Assembly (NCBI GenBank): GCA_002425685.1
Contig: DIMS01000068.1
Coordinates: forward strand, 3,600-67,599
DNA from: Synergistaceae bacterium UBA5560
GTDB lineage: Bacteria > Synergistota > Synergistia > Synergistales > Aminiphilaceae
Direction: 5' to 3'
DNA: 64,000 nucleotides
A program made the position numbers and the translations under genes. Positions 9,630 through 23,108 of the stretch are shown here, in pieces. Positions within the stretch are counted from its first letter, which is position 1; each line of letters begins with the position of its first letter. A model generated the notes under the pieces. That model ran no database searches, was not told the DNA's origin, and saw only the letters and a program-made list of their open reading frames with translations.

Positions 9630-9669
9630 GCCGGAGGCCGTCTCCCTCTCTCCGGGGGGAGCCTCCGGC
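9630..9669 (+). other. Intercistronic hairpin between TRAP binding-protein and permease genes
   Basis: GCCGGAGGC (9630-9638) pairs perfectly with GCCTCCGGC (9661-9669), with further pairing inside the loop. There is no U-run, so it is not a standard terminator. Position after the binding-protein gene suggests protection of the upstream message or partial read-through. Confidence 0.55.
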
Positions 9670-9803
9670 GCGGCCGGAATGGCGTGCACCGGGGGGAGTT
9701 CCGGAGGCGACGCCAGGAAGGCGTGTCTTCGTGTCACCGGGAAAGGCGGAAGTTCGTGTACCGTTTCTGCCTTTGTGAGTTGTCGTCTTAAGGGGGAGCC
9801 ACT

Positions 9804-11735
9804 GTGAAGAGAGAAGGCCTTCCTTGGAAGTTGAAGTTCTTCATTCAGTGTTTTGCCGTCGCATTCGCGCTGTTCCACATCTACACAGCCACCTTCGGCG
9901 TCTTCCAGAGCGTGGTCCAGAGATCGCTGCACGTGGGGGGCGGCATCGTCCTGTTTCTGCTGCTCTCCGCCGCAAAGCGGCTCGAAGGAGGAAACGCCTC
10001 CGCAAAGGACAGGATCGCCGTAGCGGTCGACGGCGCGATGCTTCTCTTCGTCGTCTTCGCCGTGACCTATCTCATCTCCAGTTTCGACCGGATCATGGAT
10101 CCGCTGTTCGAGATAACCGACACGGACATTCTCGTCGGGCTCGTTTTTACCGCAATCATCCTGGAGGTGACGCGGCGGCTGATCGGGTGGGCCATTCCCG
10201 TGCTGGCCTTCGTCTTCGTCGTGTATGCACTGTACGGCAAGTTCTTTCCGGGGATCTGGCGGCACAACGGAATCAGCCTGGAATATGTGGCGGAGATCCT
10301 CTTCTTCTCGGACCGGGGACTGTGGGGACTCGTCACGGGAATATCGGCCTCCATCATCGCCGTGTTCATGATCTTCGGCGCGGTTCTCTTCGCAACCGGC
10401 GGAGGCAAGGCCTTCATGGACCTCGCGTGCTGGGCGACGGGTTCCTCCTTCGGCGGTGCGGCCAAACTGGCCACCGTGTCCAGCGGGCTGTTCGGCATGA
10501 TTTCGGGAAGCGCCGCGGCCAACGTGGCCACCACAGGTGCGTTCACCATACCTCTGATGAAGCGTCTGGGATATGCCCCCGAATTCGCCGGGGGCGTCGA
10601 ATCCTCGGCGTCCTCGGGGGGGCAGATCATGCCTCCCATCATGGGAGCGGCGGCGTTCATCATGGCGGAGACGCTGGGCATGTCCTACAGCAAACTTGCG
10701 CTTGCGGCGATCCTCCCCTCGGTCCTCTTCTACTTCGGCGTGCTCGTCTCCATCCACTACGAGTCCAAGCGAATGGGGTACCGCGGTCTTCCCCGGGAAG
10801 AGATTCCGCATATCAGGGATATTCTCCACTACAGGAATTCCGCTCCGATTTTCGTTCCGATTTTCGTGCTGATCGGGTACTTCTTCGCGGGATACACACC
10901 GGCGACCTGTGCGCTCCGCGCCCTTGCCGCCGCAGTCGTCCTGTATCTCCTTCTCGACCCGAAGAATTTCCGCTCCCGGGTCGGAGTCCTGGTGAACGGC
11001 CTGGCGGACGCAAGCAAGGACATGCTTCCCGTCCTGGCTCTCATCGCCTGTGCGCAGGTACTCCTCGCCATGATCGGTCTTACCGGCGTGGGCATCAAAT
11101 TCACGAACATCATCGTCGCCCTCGGACACAACAACATCGTGCTCTCCGGCCTCTGTGCCATGGCAGGCACCATGTTCCTCGGCATGGGGCTTCCCACGGT
11201 GGCGGCCTATCTCGTCGCATCGGCGGTGATGGCGCCTGCGCTGGTTGCCGTGGGGGTCGCTCCCATCGCCGCACACTTTTTCATTTTCTACTACTCGATC
11301 TTTGCCGGCATCACGCCTCCGGTGTGCGGAACGGTCTACATCGGCGCAGCCATCGCCGGAGCGAACTGGCTCAAGACAGCATGGGTCGCCATCAGGCTCA
11401 GCGTGGGGGCCTACCTTGTTCCCTTCATGTTTCTCTTCACTCCCGCGCTGCTTCTCGTCGGAACAACCCGGGAGATTGTCGTCATCTCGATGACCTCCGC
11501 GATAGGCATCTTCTCCCTGTCCATCGGGGGCATGGGATACTTTCTGCTCCCCGCGAACGGGCTGGAGCGGGCGTTGTTCTGCCTTGGCGGGCTTTTGCTG
11601 GTGAACCCGGGCGTGGTGACCGACCTGGCCGGCGTCGGGTGTCTCCTCGTCGGCATTCTCGCGCAGGTGTACCGGAGAAAAAACAGCGACGCGGTGCGGG
11701 TGACCGCGTCACAATCGCAGTCAAGGAAGGAGTGA
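9804..11735 (+). CDS. TRAP transporter fused permease (DctQM fusion, TAXI type)
   Basis: The 643-residue membrane protein has many hydrophobic segments; the first four or so correspond to the small DctQ subunit and the rest to the large DctM subunit, the fusion usual for TAXI systems. Motifs include FGMISGSAAANVATTG (about 231-246), ASSGGQIMPPIMGAAAF and FLGMGLPTVAAY. It uses an ion gradient to import the solute brought by the binding protein encoded at 8606. The GTG start at 9804 is preceded by AGGGGGAG. Confidence 0.92.
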   Translation: MKREGLPWKLKFFIQCFAVAFALFHIYTATFGVFQSVVQRSLHVGGGIVLFLLLSAAKRLEGGNASAKDRIAVAVDGAMLLFVVFAVTYLISSFDRIMDPLFEITDTDILVGLVFTAIILEVTRRLIGWAIPVLAFVFVVYALYGKFFPGIWRHNGISLEYVAEILFFSDRGLWGLVTGISASIIAVFMIFGAVLFATGGGKAFMDLACWATGSSFGGAAKLATVSSGLFGMISGSAAANVATTGAFTIPLMKRLGYAPEFAGGVESSASSGGQIMPPIMGAAAFIMAETLGMSYSKLALAAILPSVLFYFGVLVSIHYESKRMGYRGLPREEIPHIRDILHYRNSAPIFVPIFVLIGYFFAGYTPATCALRALAAAVVLYLLLDPKNFRSRVGVLVNGLADASKDMLPVLALIACAQVLLAMIGLTGVGIKFTNIIVALGHNNIVLSGLCAMAGTMFLGMGLPTVAAYLVASAVMAPALVAVGVAPIAAHFFIFYYSIFAGITPPVCGTVYIGAAIAGANWLKTAWVAIRLSVGAYLVPFMFLFTPALLLVGTTREIVVISMTSAIGIFSLSIGGMGYFLLPANGLERALFCLGGLLLVNPGVVTDLAGVGCLLVGILAQVYRRKNSDAVRVTASQSQSRKE

Positions 11736-11740
11736 GAACC

Positions 11741-12916
11741 GTGCTTCAGGCTCATTTCCCCCGGAAAATCCTTTTCGGGGAGGGGGCGCTGGACTTTCTG
11801 GCGACACTCGACGTGAAGAGAGTCGTCATGTGTGTGGACGAACTTTTCCACAGGCACAATCCGTCGGTGTTCGCCCGTATCGATGCGATCTGGAAGGAGA
11901 AGGGCGTTGCGTCCCGGATGTTTTTCGGCGAGGGGTCGGAGCCGACGCTGGACTTCGTCAAGAAAAGCTCCGTACACCTGAGAGAGCATCAACCGGACCT
12001 CATCGTCGCCATCGGGGGCGGTTCCATCCTCGACGCCGTCAAGGTCATGGAAGTGTACTACGAACACCCCGACATCACCGACGAGAAATTGATGGACCGT
12101 TTCCATCTGCCGCCGCTCCGAAGAAAGGCACGCTTCGTGGCCATTCCCACCACGAGCGGCACCGGTTCCGAGGTGACGCCCATCGGTGTGCTCTACGTGC
12201 CCTCGGACAACCCGCAGTCTCCGCTGGTGAAGAAGGGCATCGCCGATTACCAGCTCATTCCGGACTATGTCATTCTGGACCCCAAGTTCACGGTCTCTCT
12301 GCCTCCGGCGGTCACGGGCAGCACCGCCATCGACGCCTTCGTGCACTGTATCGAGGCGTACGTCTGCAACAAACCGAAAAACGTCTTCAGCGACTCCCAT
12401 GCGCTGGAGGGAATGAGGAAAGTCGTGACCTTTCTTCCCCGCGTCATGGAAGACCCCGGAAACGAGGCGCTCAGGGCCGAACTTCAGATCGCGGCGACCA
12501 TGGGGGGGCTGGCCCTTGCGAACAGGGGGTCCGGGGCATCCCATGGTGCGGGAAAACAGCTTACGTCGTTGTGTCACATTGCGCACGGCGTGTCCGTCGC
12601 GATGATGCTCGAAGCGGTTGTGCGCACCAATGCAAGGACGTGCCTCGCCGAGTACGCGACGATCGCCAGATTCCTCGGCGTGGACGAAGAGGACGACGCA
12701 CGGGCCCTCGAAGGTCTCCTTGCGATCTGGAACGGCCTGCTCGACTTTCTGCGGTTTCCGCGAAAGATCGGAGATCTGGGCGTTTCCCGCCGGGAATTTC
12801 TGGAGAAGCTCGAAAGCCTGACGGAGAACGCCTTGAACGATGCGGCGATGAAATCGAATCCCATAGCCTTGAATCATGAGGAAGTCCGCGGGCTCTTTTG
12901 CTCCCTTGCCGACTGA
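11741..12916 (+). CDS. Iron-containing alcohol dehydrogenase
   Basis: The 391-residue product is a group III metal-dependent alcohol dehydrogenase: NAD(P) site GGGS (92-95), PTTSGTGSEVT (136-146) and the four metal ligands D198, H202, H268 and H282. It interconverts an alcohol and an aldehyde. GTG 11741 is used because AGGAAGGAG ends eight bases upstream; it lies five bases after the permease stop, so it is cotranscribed. Paired with the acylating aldehyde dehydrogenase it would convert a primary alcohol to an acyl-CoA; with HMG-CoA lyase in the operon, mevalonate is a candidate (inference). Confidence 0.9.
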   Translation: MLQAHFPRKILFGEGALDFLATLDVKRVVMCVDELFHRHNPSVFARIDAIWKEKGVASRMFFGEGSEPTLDFVKKSSVHLREHQPDLIVAIGGGSILDAVKVMEVYYEHPDITDEKLMDRFHLPPLRRKARFVAIPTTSGTGSEVTPIGVLYVPSDNPQSPLVKKGIADYQLIPDYVILDPKFTVSLPPAVTGSTAIDAFVHCIEAYVCNKPKNVFSDSHALEGMRKVVTFLPRVMEDPGNEALRAELQIAATMGGLALANRGSGASHGAGKQLTSLCHIAHGVSVAMMLEAVVRTNARTCLAEYATIARFLGVDEEDDARALEGLLAIWNGLLDFLRFPRKIGDLGVSRREFLEKLESLTENALNDAAMKSNPIALNHEEVRGLFCSLAD

Positions 12917-12940
12917 ACCCGAAGCGGGTGGAACCTTTCC

Positions 12941-12964
12941 GGCCCGGCGAAAGCCGGGCCTTTT
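12941..12964 (+). terminator. Rho-independent terminator of the HMG-CoA lyase cluster
   Basis: GGCCCGGC, a GAAA tetraloop and GCCGGGCC are followed by TTTTA. The stem is perfect. Confidence 0.92.
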
Positions 12965-12978
12965 ACGGCCGCAAATAC

Positions 12979-12990
12979 TTGCACGTGCAA
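12979..12990. promoter_or_regulatory. Palindromic operator upstream of marR-kynU
   Basis: TTGCACGTGCAA is a perfect 12-base palindrome lying 35 bases before the MarR start, in an AT-richer patch. Size and position fit an operator bound by the MarR dimer encoded just downstream; autoregulation is inferred. Confidence 0.6.
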
Positions 12991-13025
12991 TTAATAGCTG
13001 CTAGACTTTTCCGGAGGAAAACCAC

Positions 13026-13475
13026 TTGCGCGGGGGGATGGACGTGGACCACTGGACGCCGGGAAGACTGATTTCGACCCTCTATCGCCGCTGCCAGCGC
13101 CATCTGGACCGGCGTTTCGCCGAACTGGGGATCGCCGCGGGGCACGGGCTGTACCTTTATCTGGCGGAGCTGGCCCGGCGGGACGGTGTGACCCAGACCG
13201 AACTCGCCTCGCGCCTTGCCCTGGACCCCGCCTCGGTGACGCGGTCGCTGCGGCGTCTCGAAGCGCTGGAGTGGGTGTCCCGGCGGAACGGGGAGGACGG
13301 GCGGGAGCGGCATGTCTTTCTCGAGGACCGGGGGCGGGAGGTGCTGCCCCTGATCCGGCGGGTTCTGGAGGAGTGGGATGCGGCGGCGGCGAAAAGCTTT
13401 TCGCCGGAGGAACGGCGGCACCTCGAAATGCTGCTCGGAAGAATGACGGCGAATCTGGAGGAGGAAGAAAAATGA
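13026..13475 (+). CDS. MarR family transcriptional regulator
   Basis: The ~149-residue product is all-helical with a winged helix in the middle (about residues 50-105: VTQTELASRLALDPASVTRS then RRLEALEWVSRR). TTG 13026 is used because GGAGGA lies 8-9 bases upstream; ATG 13038 is the alternative but abuts a run of G. Its last codons overlap the kynureninase start (ATGA), so the two are coupled. It probably responds to kynurenine or an aromatic relative and represses its own operon through the palindrome at 12979-12990 (inference). Confidence 0.87.
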   Translation: MRGGMDVDHWTPGRLISTLYRRCQRHLDRRFAELGIAAGHGLYLYLAELARRDGVTQTELASRLALDPASVTRSLRRLEALEWVSRRNGEDGRERHVFLEDRGREVLPLIRRVLEEWDAAAAKSFSPEERRHLEMLLGRMTANLEEEEK

Positions 13476-14746
13476 CGCGCAACTGGTCGGAAGAAGCACG
13501 GAGAAGAGACGAGGCGGACAGACTCGCGCCGTTTCGCGCGAGGTTCCACGTTCCCGCCGGAACGGTCTACATGGACGGCAACTCCCTGGGGCTGGCGTCG
13601 GTGGACGCCCTGGAATCACTCGAGCGCGCCGCCCTGGAGTGGCGGGATCTGGCCATCGGCGGGTGGCTCGATGCCCGGCCCGACTGGTTTACCTACGGCG
13701 AGCGCATCGGCGCGAAAATGGCCCCCCTCGTGGGGGCCGAACCCGAGGAGGTCGCTCTGGTGGGGTCCACCACGGCCAATCTTCACTCCCTGGTTGCCAC
13801 ATTCTACCGGCCCAGGGGAACGCGCCGAAAGATCCTTGCGGACGAGCTGAACTTTCCCTCGGACCTCTACGCCCTGGCGAGCCAGGTACGGCTCCAGGGG
13901 GGAGATCCGGCGAAGGATCTGATTCTGGCGAAAAGCGCCGACGGTCGCACCCTCGACGAAGAGACGCTCATCTCCCTGATGGACGACACTGTTGCCGTGG
14001 CGGTTCTCCCCGCGGTACTCTACCGCAGCGGGCAGCTTCTGGACCTGCGGCGGCTTGCGCGAGCCGCCCACGAGCGGGGAATCGTGATCGGCTTCGACTG
14101 CGCCCATTCCGTGGGGTCCGTGGCGCACCGCCTCCATGACGACGACGTGGATTTCGCCTTCTGGTGCACCTACAAACACCTGAACGGCGGTCCTGGTTCG
14201 CCCGCGGGGCTCTTTGTGCACCGGCGGCATTTCGAGCGCGAGCCGGGGCTGGCGGGATGGTTCGGCTACGTGAAGGAGCGGCAGTTCGACCTGGCGCTCA
14301 ACTTCGAGCACGCTCCCAGCGCGAGCGGCTGGCAGATGGGATCGCCCTCCATCCTTTCCGCCGCGGCCCTCGACGGAGCGCTCAACCTCTTTGACGAGGC
14401 GGGCATCCTCACGGTGCGGGCCAAGTCGCTGGAGCTGACATCCTTCCTCATCGAGCTGGCGGAGGCACGCCTCGCTCCCCTGGGGTTTGAGGTGGGCACC
14501 CCTCTGGAGCCGGACCGGCGGGGCGGGCACGTGGCCCTGGAGCACGCCGAGGGATGGCGGATCTGCCGCGCCCTGAAGGCCCGGGGCATCGTGCCGGATT
14601 TCCGCCCCCGGCGGGTGATCCGGCTTGCACCGGTGGCGCTGTACTCCACCTTCGCGGAGGTGGAACACACCGTCTCCGCCCTGGAAGAGATCGTCCGGAA
14701 GCGCGCATACGAGGTGTTTTCCTCCGAGCGCGCCGCCGTCTCCTAG
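13472..14746 (+). CDS. kynU: Kynureninase
   Basis: The enzyme is PLP-dependent and hydrolyses L-kynurenine to anthranilate and L-alanine. The 424-residue product has the expected features: YMDGNSLGL near residue 33, the PLP-contacting FDCAHSVG (D209, H212), the Schiff-base lysine K235 in WCTYKHLNGG, and GWQMGSPSILS. ATG 13472 overlaps the MarR stop and follows GGAGGAGGAAG. No tryptophan dioxygenase or formamidase lies nearby, so kynurenine would have to come from outside or from genes elsewhere. Confidence 0.93.
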   Translation: MTRNWSEEARRRDEADRLAPFRARFHVPAGTVYMDGNSLGLASVDALESLERAALEWRDLAIGGWLDARPDWFTYGERIGAKMAPLVGAEPEEVALVGSTTANLHSLVATFYRPRGTRRKILADELNFPSDLYALASQVRLQGGDPAKDLILAKSADGRTLDEETLISLMDDTVAVAVLPAVLYRSGQLLDLRRLARAAHERGIVIGFDCAHSVGSVAHRLHDDDVDFAFWCTYKHLNGGPGSPAGLFVHRRHFEREPGLAGWFGYVKERQFDLALNFEHAPSASGWQMGSPSILSAAALDGALNLFDEAGILTVRAKSLELTSFLIELAEARLAPLGFEVGTPLEPDRRGGHVALEHAEGWRICRALKARGIVPDFRPRRVIRLAPVALYSTFAEVEHTVSALEEIVRKRAYEVFSSERAAVS

Positions 14747-15095
14747 CGAAGCGACGGAGAGCCCGCCCGGATCACACACGCCCGGTCAACGCTTGACAAA
14801 GCGTCCGTGTATGTGGAATATCCTGCTTGAAGTTGCTCGAATTTTCTCGACGGAAATCGAAAGGCTTATAGTCGTTGAAACGGCTGAACATCTGAAGATG
14901 GATAGATTGACTGTGCCTTCAGGCGCGAAACCTGCGGCCTCGGCGAAGTGCTCCGCGCCCGCAGGCCCACGCGCCTGCCTGTCGTGGTGGTTTGCGATGC
15001 AGGGAGAACCGTGCCGGCTCATATTTCCGGCGACACGTGGCCGAGGTGAGACGCCCGTGGCTGTAGTCATACCTGAAAATCTTACGAGGTGAAAC
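14747..15095. other. Intergenic region, left edge of the restriction-modification locus
   Basis: These 349 bases have no supported gene. TTGACA (14793-14798) with GAATAT 17 bases later is a weak promoter candidate for hsdM. The composition changes around 14820, where a lower-G+C patch begins; this may mark the left boundary of acquired DNA. I found no flanking repeat. Confidence 0.4.
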
Positions 15096-16689
<1,594 letters not shown>

Positions 16690-16700
<11 letters not shown>

Positions 16701-17790
16701 ACCCAAACAAAGCAAGGCCAAGCCTCTTGAGGAGAAGACTGGAGCTCGACTTCCCGCAGCAGGAAGTGCCAAGGGGCTCCCTCTCGATTATGCGAGCCTG
16801 CTGAACGAACTCAAGGAGCGCATTCGCAAAGAGCGCTTGCGCGTCGTACTTGCCGCAAACGCCGCCATGGTGCTTTTGTGCTGGGATGTCGGTCGCGTCA
16901 TTCTCGAGCGCCAGCAGCGCGAAGGCTGGGGCGCCAAAGTCATCGACCGGCTCTCGGCGGACCTGCGCCGCGAGTTTCCCGATATGCAAGGCCTTTCGCC
17001 GCGCAACCTCAAATACATGCGCGCCTTTGCCGCTGCCTGGCCCGAACACCAAATTGTGCAAGAGGTGCTTGCACAAATTGCCTGGTACCACAACATCGCA
17101 CTTTTGGATAAGCTTGACGATCCCACTGTTCGTCTTTGGTACGCCCGGAAGGCCCGTGAGGAGGGCTGGAGCCGGAACGTGCTGGTGCTGCAGATCGAAC
17201 GCCGTCTCCACGAACGCCAAGGTCAGGCCGTCACCAACTTCTCTGTCACGCTCCCACCCCCGGACTCGGACATGGCAGCCCAGGTATTCAAGGACCCTTA
17301 CCTCTTTGACTTTCTTGGTACCGCTGACCCTCGCCGGGAACGGGAGGTGGAGCAGGCCCTGGTGGACCATATCCAACGCTTCCTGCTGGAGTTAGGAGCG
17401 GGTTTTGCCTTCGTGGGACGACAGGTGCTCCTGGAGGTCGGGGACCGCGATTTTTACGTGGATCTGCTCTTCTACCATCTCAAGCTGCGCTGCTTCGTGG
17501 TCGTCGAATTGAAAGCGGGGGTTTTCGAGCCCGCTCACGTGGGGCAGATGAACCTGTACCTTTCGGCGGTGGACGACCTTATGCGGCACCCGGACGACGA
17601 GCCCACCATTGGGCTTTTGCTCTGCAAAGGCAAAGACCGCCTCGTCGTCGAATACGCCCTGCGCGACCTGCAAAAACCCATCGGCGTTGCCGAGTGGGAG
17701 ACGCGCCTGGTCGCCTCACTCCCCGAAGAACTGGAAGGGAGCCTGCCAAGCGTGGAGGAGATCGAGACGGAGCTGGGATATGGCGGGTGA
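16690..17790 (+). CDS. DUF1016/YhcG-type PDDEXK nuclease
   Basis: The 366-residue product has an N-terminal DUF1016 region ([20 protein letters not shown], then [17 protein letters not shown]) and a C-terminal PD-(D/E)xK nuclease core with D258, E273 and K275 in [15 protein letters not shown] and VVVELKAG. Members are often found inside type I restriction-modification operons but are not a standard subunit. The start lies within the last codons of hsdM (11-base overlap) and its own end overlaps hsdS by 11 bases, using the same 12-base sequence CTGGGATATGGC both times. It may be a mobile passenger or an accessory nuclease. Confidence 0.9.
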
Positions 17791-19125
17791 GTGGCGAAAG
17801 GCCAGGATCGAGGAAGTCGCAGAACGGGTTGCAATGGGTCCTTTCGGCTCCTCGATAAAGGTGGAGACGTTCGTTTCCTCCGGTGTGCCTGTCATCAGCG
17901 GGCAACATCTTCATGGGGCCAAGGTTGACGACAGCGTCGGCTACAATTTTATCAGCGAGCACCACGCCGACCGGCTGAAGAACGCCAATGTCCAACGTGG
18001 CGACGTCATCTTCACGCACAGAGGCAACATTGGCCAGGTTGCGTACATTCCGGAAGCGTCGCAGTTCGAGCGGTATGTCATTTCCCAGAGCCAGTTCTAC
18101 ATGCGGTGCGACCGCTCGAAGGTCATTCCTGAGTTTGTGGTCGCCTACTTCAAGACACCGGAGGGACAGCATCGGCTTCTGGCGAATACCTCACAGGTAG
18201 GTGTCCCGTCAATCGCTCAGCCTGTAACGTACTTGCGAACGGTCGAAATTCCCCTTCCATCCCTCCCCGAGCAGCGCGCCATCGCTCACATCCTTGGCAC
18301 GCTGGACGACAAGATCGAGCTGAACCGGCGCATGAGCGAGACGTTGGAGGTCATGGCGCGGGCGCTGTTCAAGTCGTGGTTCGTGGACTTCGGCCCGGTG
18401 CGCGCCAAGCTGAAAGGCCGCTGGCGCCGCGACGAGTCGCTCCCCGGCCTGCCCGCGCACTTCTACGACCTCTTCCCCGACCGCCTGGTGGACTCTGAGC
18501 TGGGCGAGATTCCGGAGGGGTGGGGGGTGGCGCCGCTTACGGAAATCGTTGACGTCAATCCGACACGCTCGCTGCACAAAGGACAGATTGCGCCTTATCT
18601 GGACATGGCGAACATGCCCACTCGAGGTCACGTACCCACGGATGTCGTTAACCGAGAGTTCGGATCAGGGATGCGTTTTGTTAACGGAGACACGCTTCTT
18701 GCTCGTATCACTCCTTGTCTCGAGAACGGGAAGACGGCCTTCGTGGACTTTCTGGGCGAAGGGCAGGTCGGCTGGGGCTCTACTGAGTACATTGTGTTAC
18801 GCCCAAAACCGCCACTGCCCGAGGAATACGCTTATTGTCTCGCAAGGAGTGATGTATTCCGTGAGTTCGTCATTCAGAGCATGACAGGCACGAGTGGTCG
18901 GCAACGTGTTCAAGCTAATTCGCTTGGACATTTTCAGTTGGTGCGAGTGCCGAAACTGGTCGGAGCAATGTTTGGTCGTTCAATTAAACCTTTGTTCGCG
19001 CTTTCATCAGCCGTGGCGCAAGAATCCCGCACCCTCGCTGCCTTGCGCGATGCGCTGCTACCAAAGCTCATCAGCGGCGAGCTGCGGGTGAAGGACGCGG
19101 AGAAGTTCATTGGAGGGACTCTTAC

Positions 19126-19129
<4 letters not shown>
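17780..19129 (+). CDS. hsdS: Type I restriction-modification system specificity subunit
   Basis: HsdS recognises the two half-sites of the bipartite target and docks HsdM and HsdR. The 449-residue product has two target-recognition domains, about 10-180 (ending [20 protein letters not shown]) and 240-410, each followed by a conserved helical region ([41 protein letters not shown]). The start overlaps the nuclease gene by 11 bases. The two domains differ in sequence, so the target should be asymmetric. Confidence 0.93.
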
Positions 19130-22266
<3,137 letters not shown>

Positions 22267-22543
22267 CAAGAGTGTCTCACCAGCGGATCAATCAGACTTG
22301 GTTCTTCTGTTGTTTCTGTTGGTCGTAAGGCGCACGCAGGGAGCGAACGGCGGTCTTCCGCGCCTGTTACATGTTCTTTTATGGCAACCCTACATCGCGA
22401 CTCCCTCCGACCGACGTCGGGAGCGTCCTTCGCCTGGGAGGTGGACCGTGGGCCTGGGCTGCTCTCGACTCGGCATATCACAACCCTGTCCCGTTTCAGG
22501 GATGACGTTCTCCCGGTCCCGTCACAAAAGGTTTTCCGTGCCG
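22267..22543. other. Intergenic region, right edge of the restriction-modification locus
   Basis: Nothing coding is supported here. No clear terminator for hsdR and no direct repeat matching the left edge of the locus was seen. Confidence 0.4.
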
Positions 22544-22572
22544 TTGACAAAATCCAGGGGGCTCTCTATAAT
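22544..22572 (+). promoter_or_regulatory. Consensus sigma-70 promoter of the met operon
   Basis: TTGACA (22544-22549), 17 bases, TATAAT (22567-22572): both hexamers match the consensus perfectly. Transcription should begin near 22579, about 15 bases before the SAM riboswitch. A promoter this strong fits an operon controlled mainly by premature termination. Confidence 0.93.
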
Positions 22573-22593
22573 GCCCGCAACAACTGAATAGGG

Positions 22594-22700
22594 ATCGACG
22601 CATCCAGAGCGGTGGAGGGACAGGCCCTACGAAACCGCGGCAACCTTCGCGAAAGCGAAAAGGTGCCAATTCCTGCAGGATTTCCTGGAAGATGGTCGAG
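22594..22700 (+). promoter_or_regulatory. SAM-I (S-box) riboswitch aptamer
   Basis: The conserved S-box core is plainly visible: AGAGCGGTGGAGGGA, then GGCCCTACGAAACC, GGCAACC, and AAGGTGCCAATTCCTGC. Stem P1 forms from CGAC/ATC (22596-22604) with GAT/GTCG (22691-22698). When SAM is bound P1 is stable; when it is not, TCGAGG of the 3' strand (22696-22701) can pair with CCTCGA (22725-22730) in the terminator arm, an antiterminator. It should switch off metQNI when SAM is plentiful. Confidence 0.95.
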
Positions 22701-22717
22701 GCGGTGTTGCCAGTATG

Positions 22718-22752
22718 GTCTCTTCCTCGATTCCGGGGAAGAGACTTTTTTT
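22718..22752 (+). terminator. Riboswitch-controlled terminator
   Basis: GTCTCTTCC (22718-22726) pairs with GGAAGAGAC (22737-22745), followed by seven T. CCTCGA at its 5' side and loop overlaps the antiterminator partner of the riboswitch. Confidence 0.92.
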
Positions 22753-22801
22753 GTGTTTGTGCGTTCCCATGCGGCAGCCCGAGGGAAAGGAGGAGACCAA
22801 T

Positions 22802-22903
22802 ATGACCCAGCGCTTCACGAAACGGTTCACGAACGGAATGATGTGCACCATGATGATGTGCGACGACGGCGGATCTCCTCCAGGAAGGACCGGCGGCTGC
22901 TGA
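22802..22903 (+). CDS. Met/Cys-rich leader peptide of the metQNI operon
   Basis: A 33-codon frame follows a strong ribosome-binding site (AAAGGAGG, six bases before the ATG). It encodes six Met and three Cys, with ATG ATG TGC ACC ATG ATG ATG TGC at 22838-22861. It sits between the riboswitch terminator and a second terminator (22922-22955), ahead of a methionine importer. The layout is that of a translational attenuator: ribosomes stalling on Met or Cys codons would free 22869-22881 to pair with the second terminator's 5' arm. No known family is recognised; a short metal-binding peptide is a less likely alternative. Confidence 0.75.
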   Translation: MTQRFTKRFTNGMMCTMMMCDDGGSPPGRTGGC

Positions 22904-22921
22904 TTTGTCGCTTTCCGGACT

Positions 22922-22955
22922 GGCCGGGATCCGCTTGGGATCCCGGCCTTTTTTT
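22922..22955 (+). terminator. Second terminator in the met leader (attenuator)
   Basis: GGCCGGGATCC (22922-22932) pairs perfectly with GGATCCCGGCC (22938-22948), followed by seven T. It lies 18 bases after the leader-peptide stop. GCGGATCTC (22869-22877) can pair with GGGATCCGC (22926-22934; nine pairs, one U-G), which would break it. In turn TCTCCTCC (22874-22881) is complementary to the leader ribosome-binding site GGAGGAGA (22789-22796). Confidence 0.92.
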
Positions 22956-23108
22956 GTGCTCTGAAAGGGAGGTGGATGCTGGTGCGGTGACGGCAAGGGA
23001 GACGGGCGGTGCACTCGGAAGAAGCGCAGGGAAAAGGATCGCCGGGGCCGGAGGACACGGCCCGGCGGGGACGATGCGGACATCACCGCAAGGGAGGAAG
23101 ACGACATC

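Noticed and set aside
14793..14821. Promoter of hsdM as a firm feature
   Set aside because: TTGACA is good but the -10 at correct spacing (GAATAT) is poor; kept only as a remark.
22802..22903. T-box or second riboswitch as explanation for the second met terminator
   Set aside because: No T-box bulge or other riboswitch core is visible between the two terminators, while the Met/Cys-rich frame with alternative pairings explains it directly.
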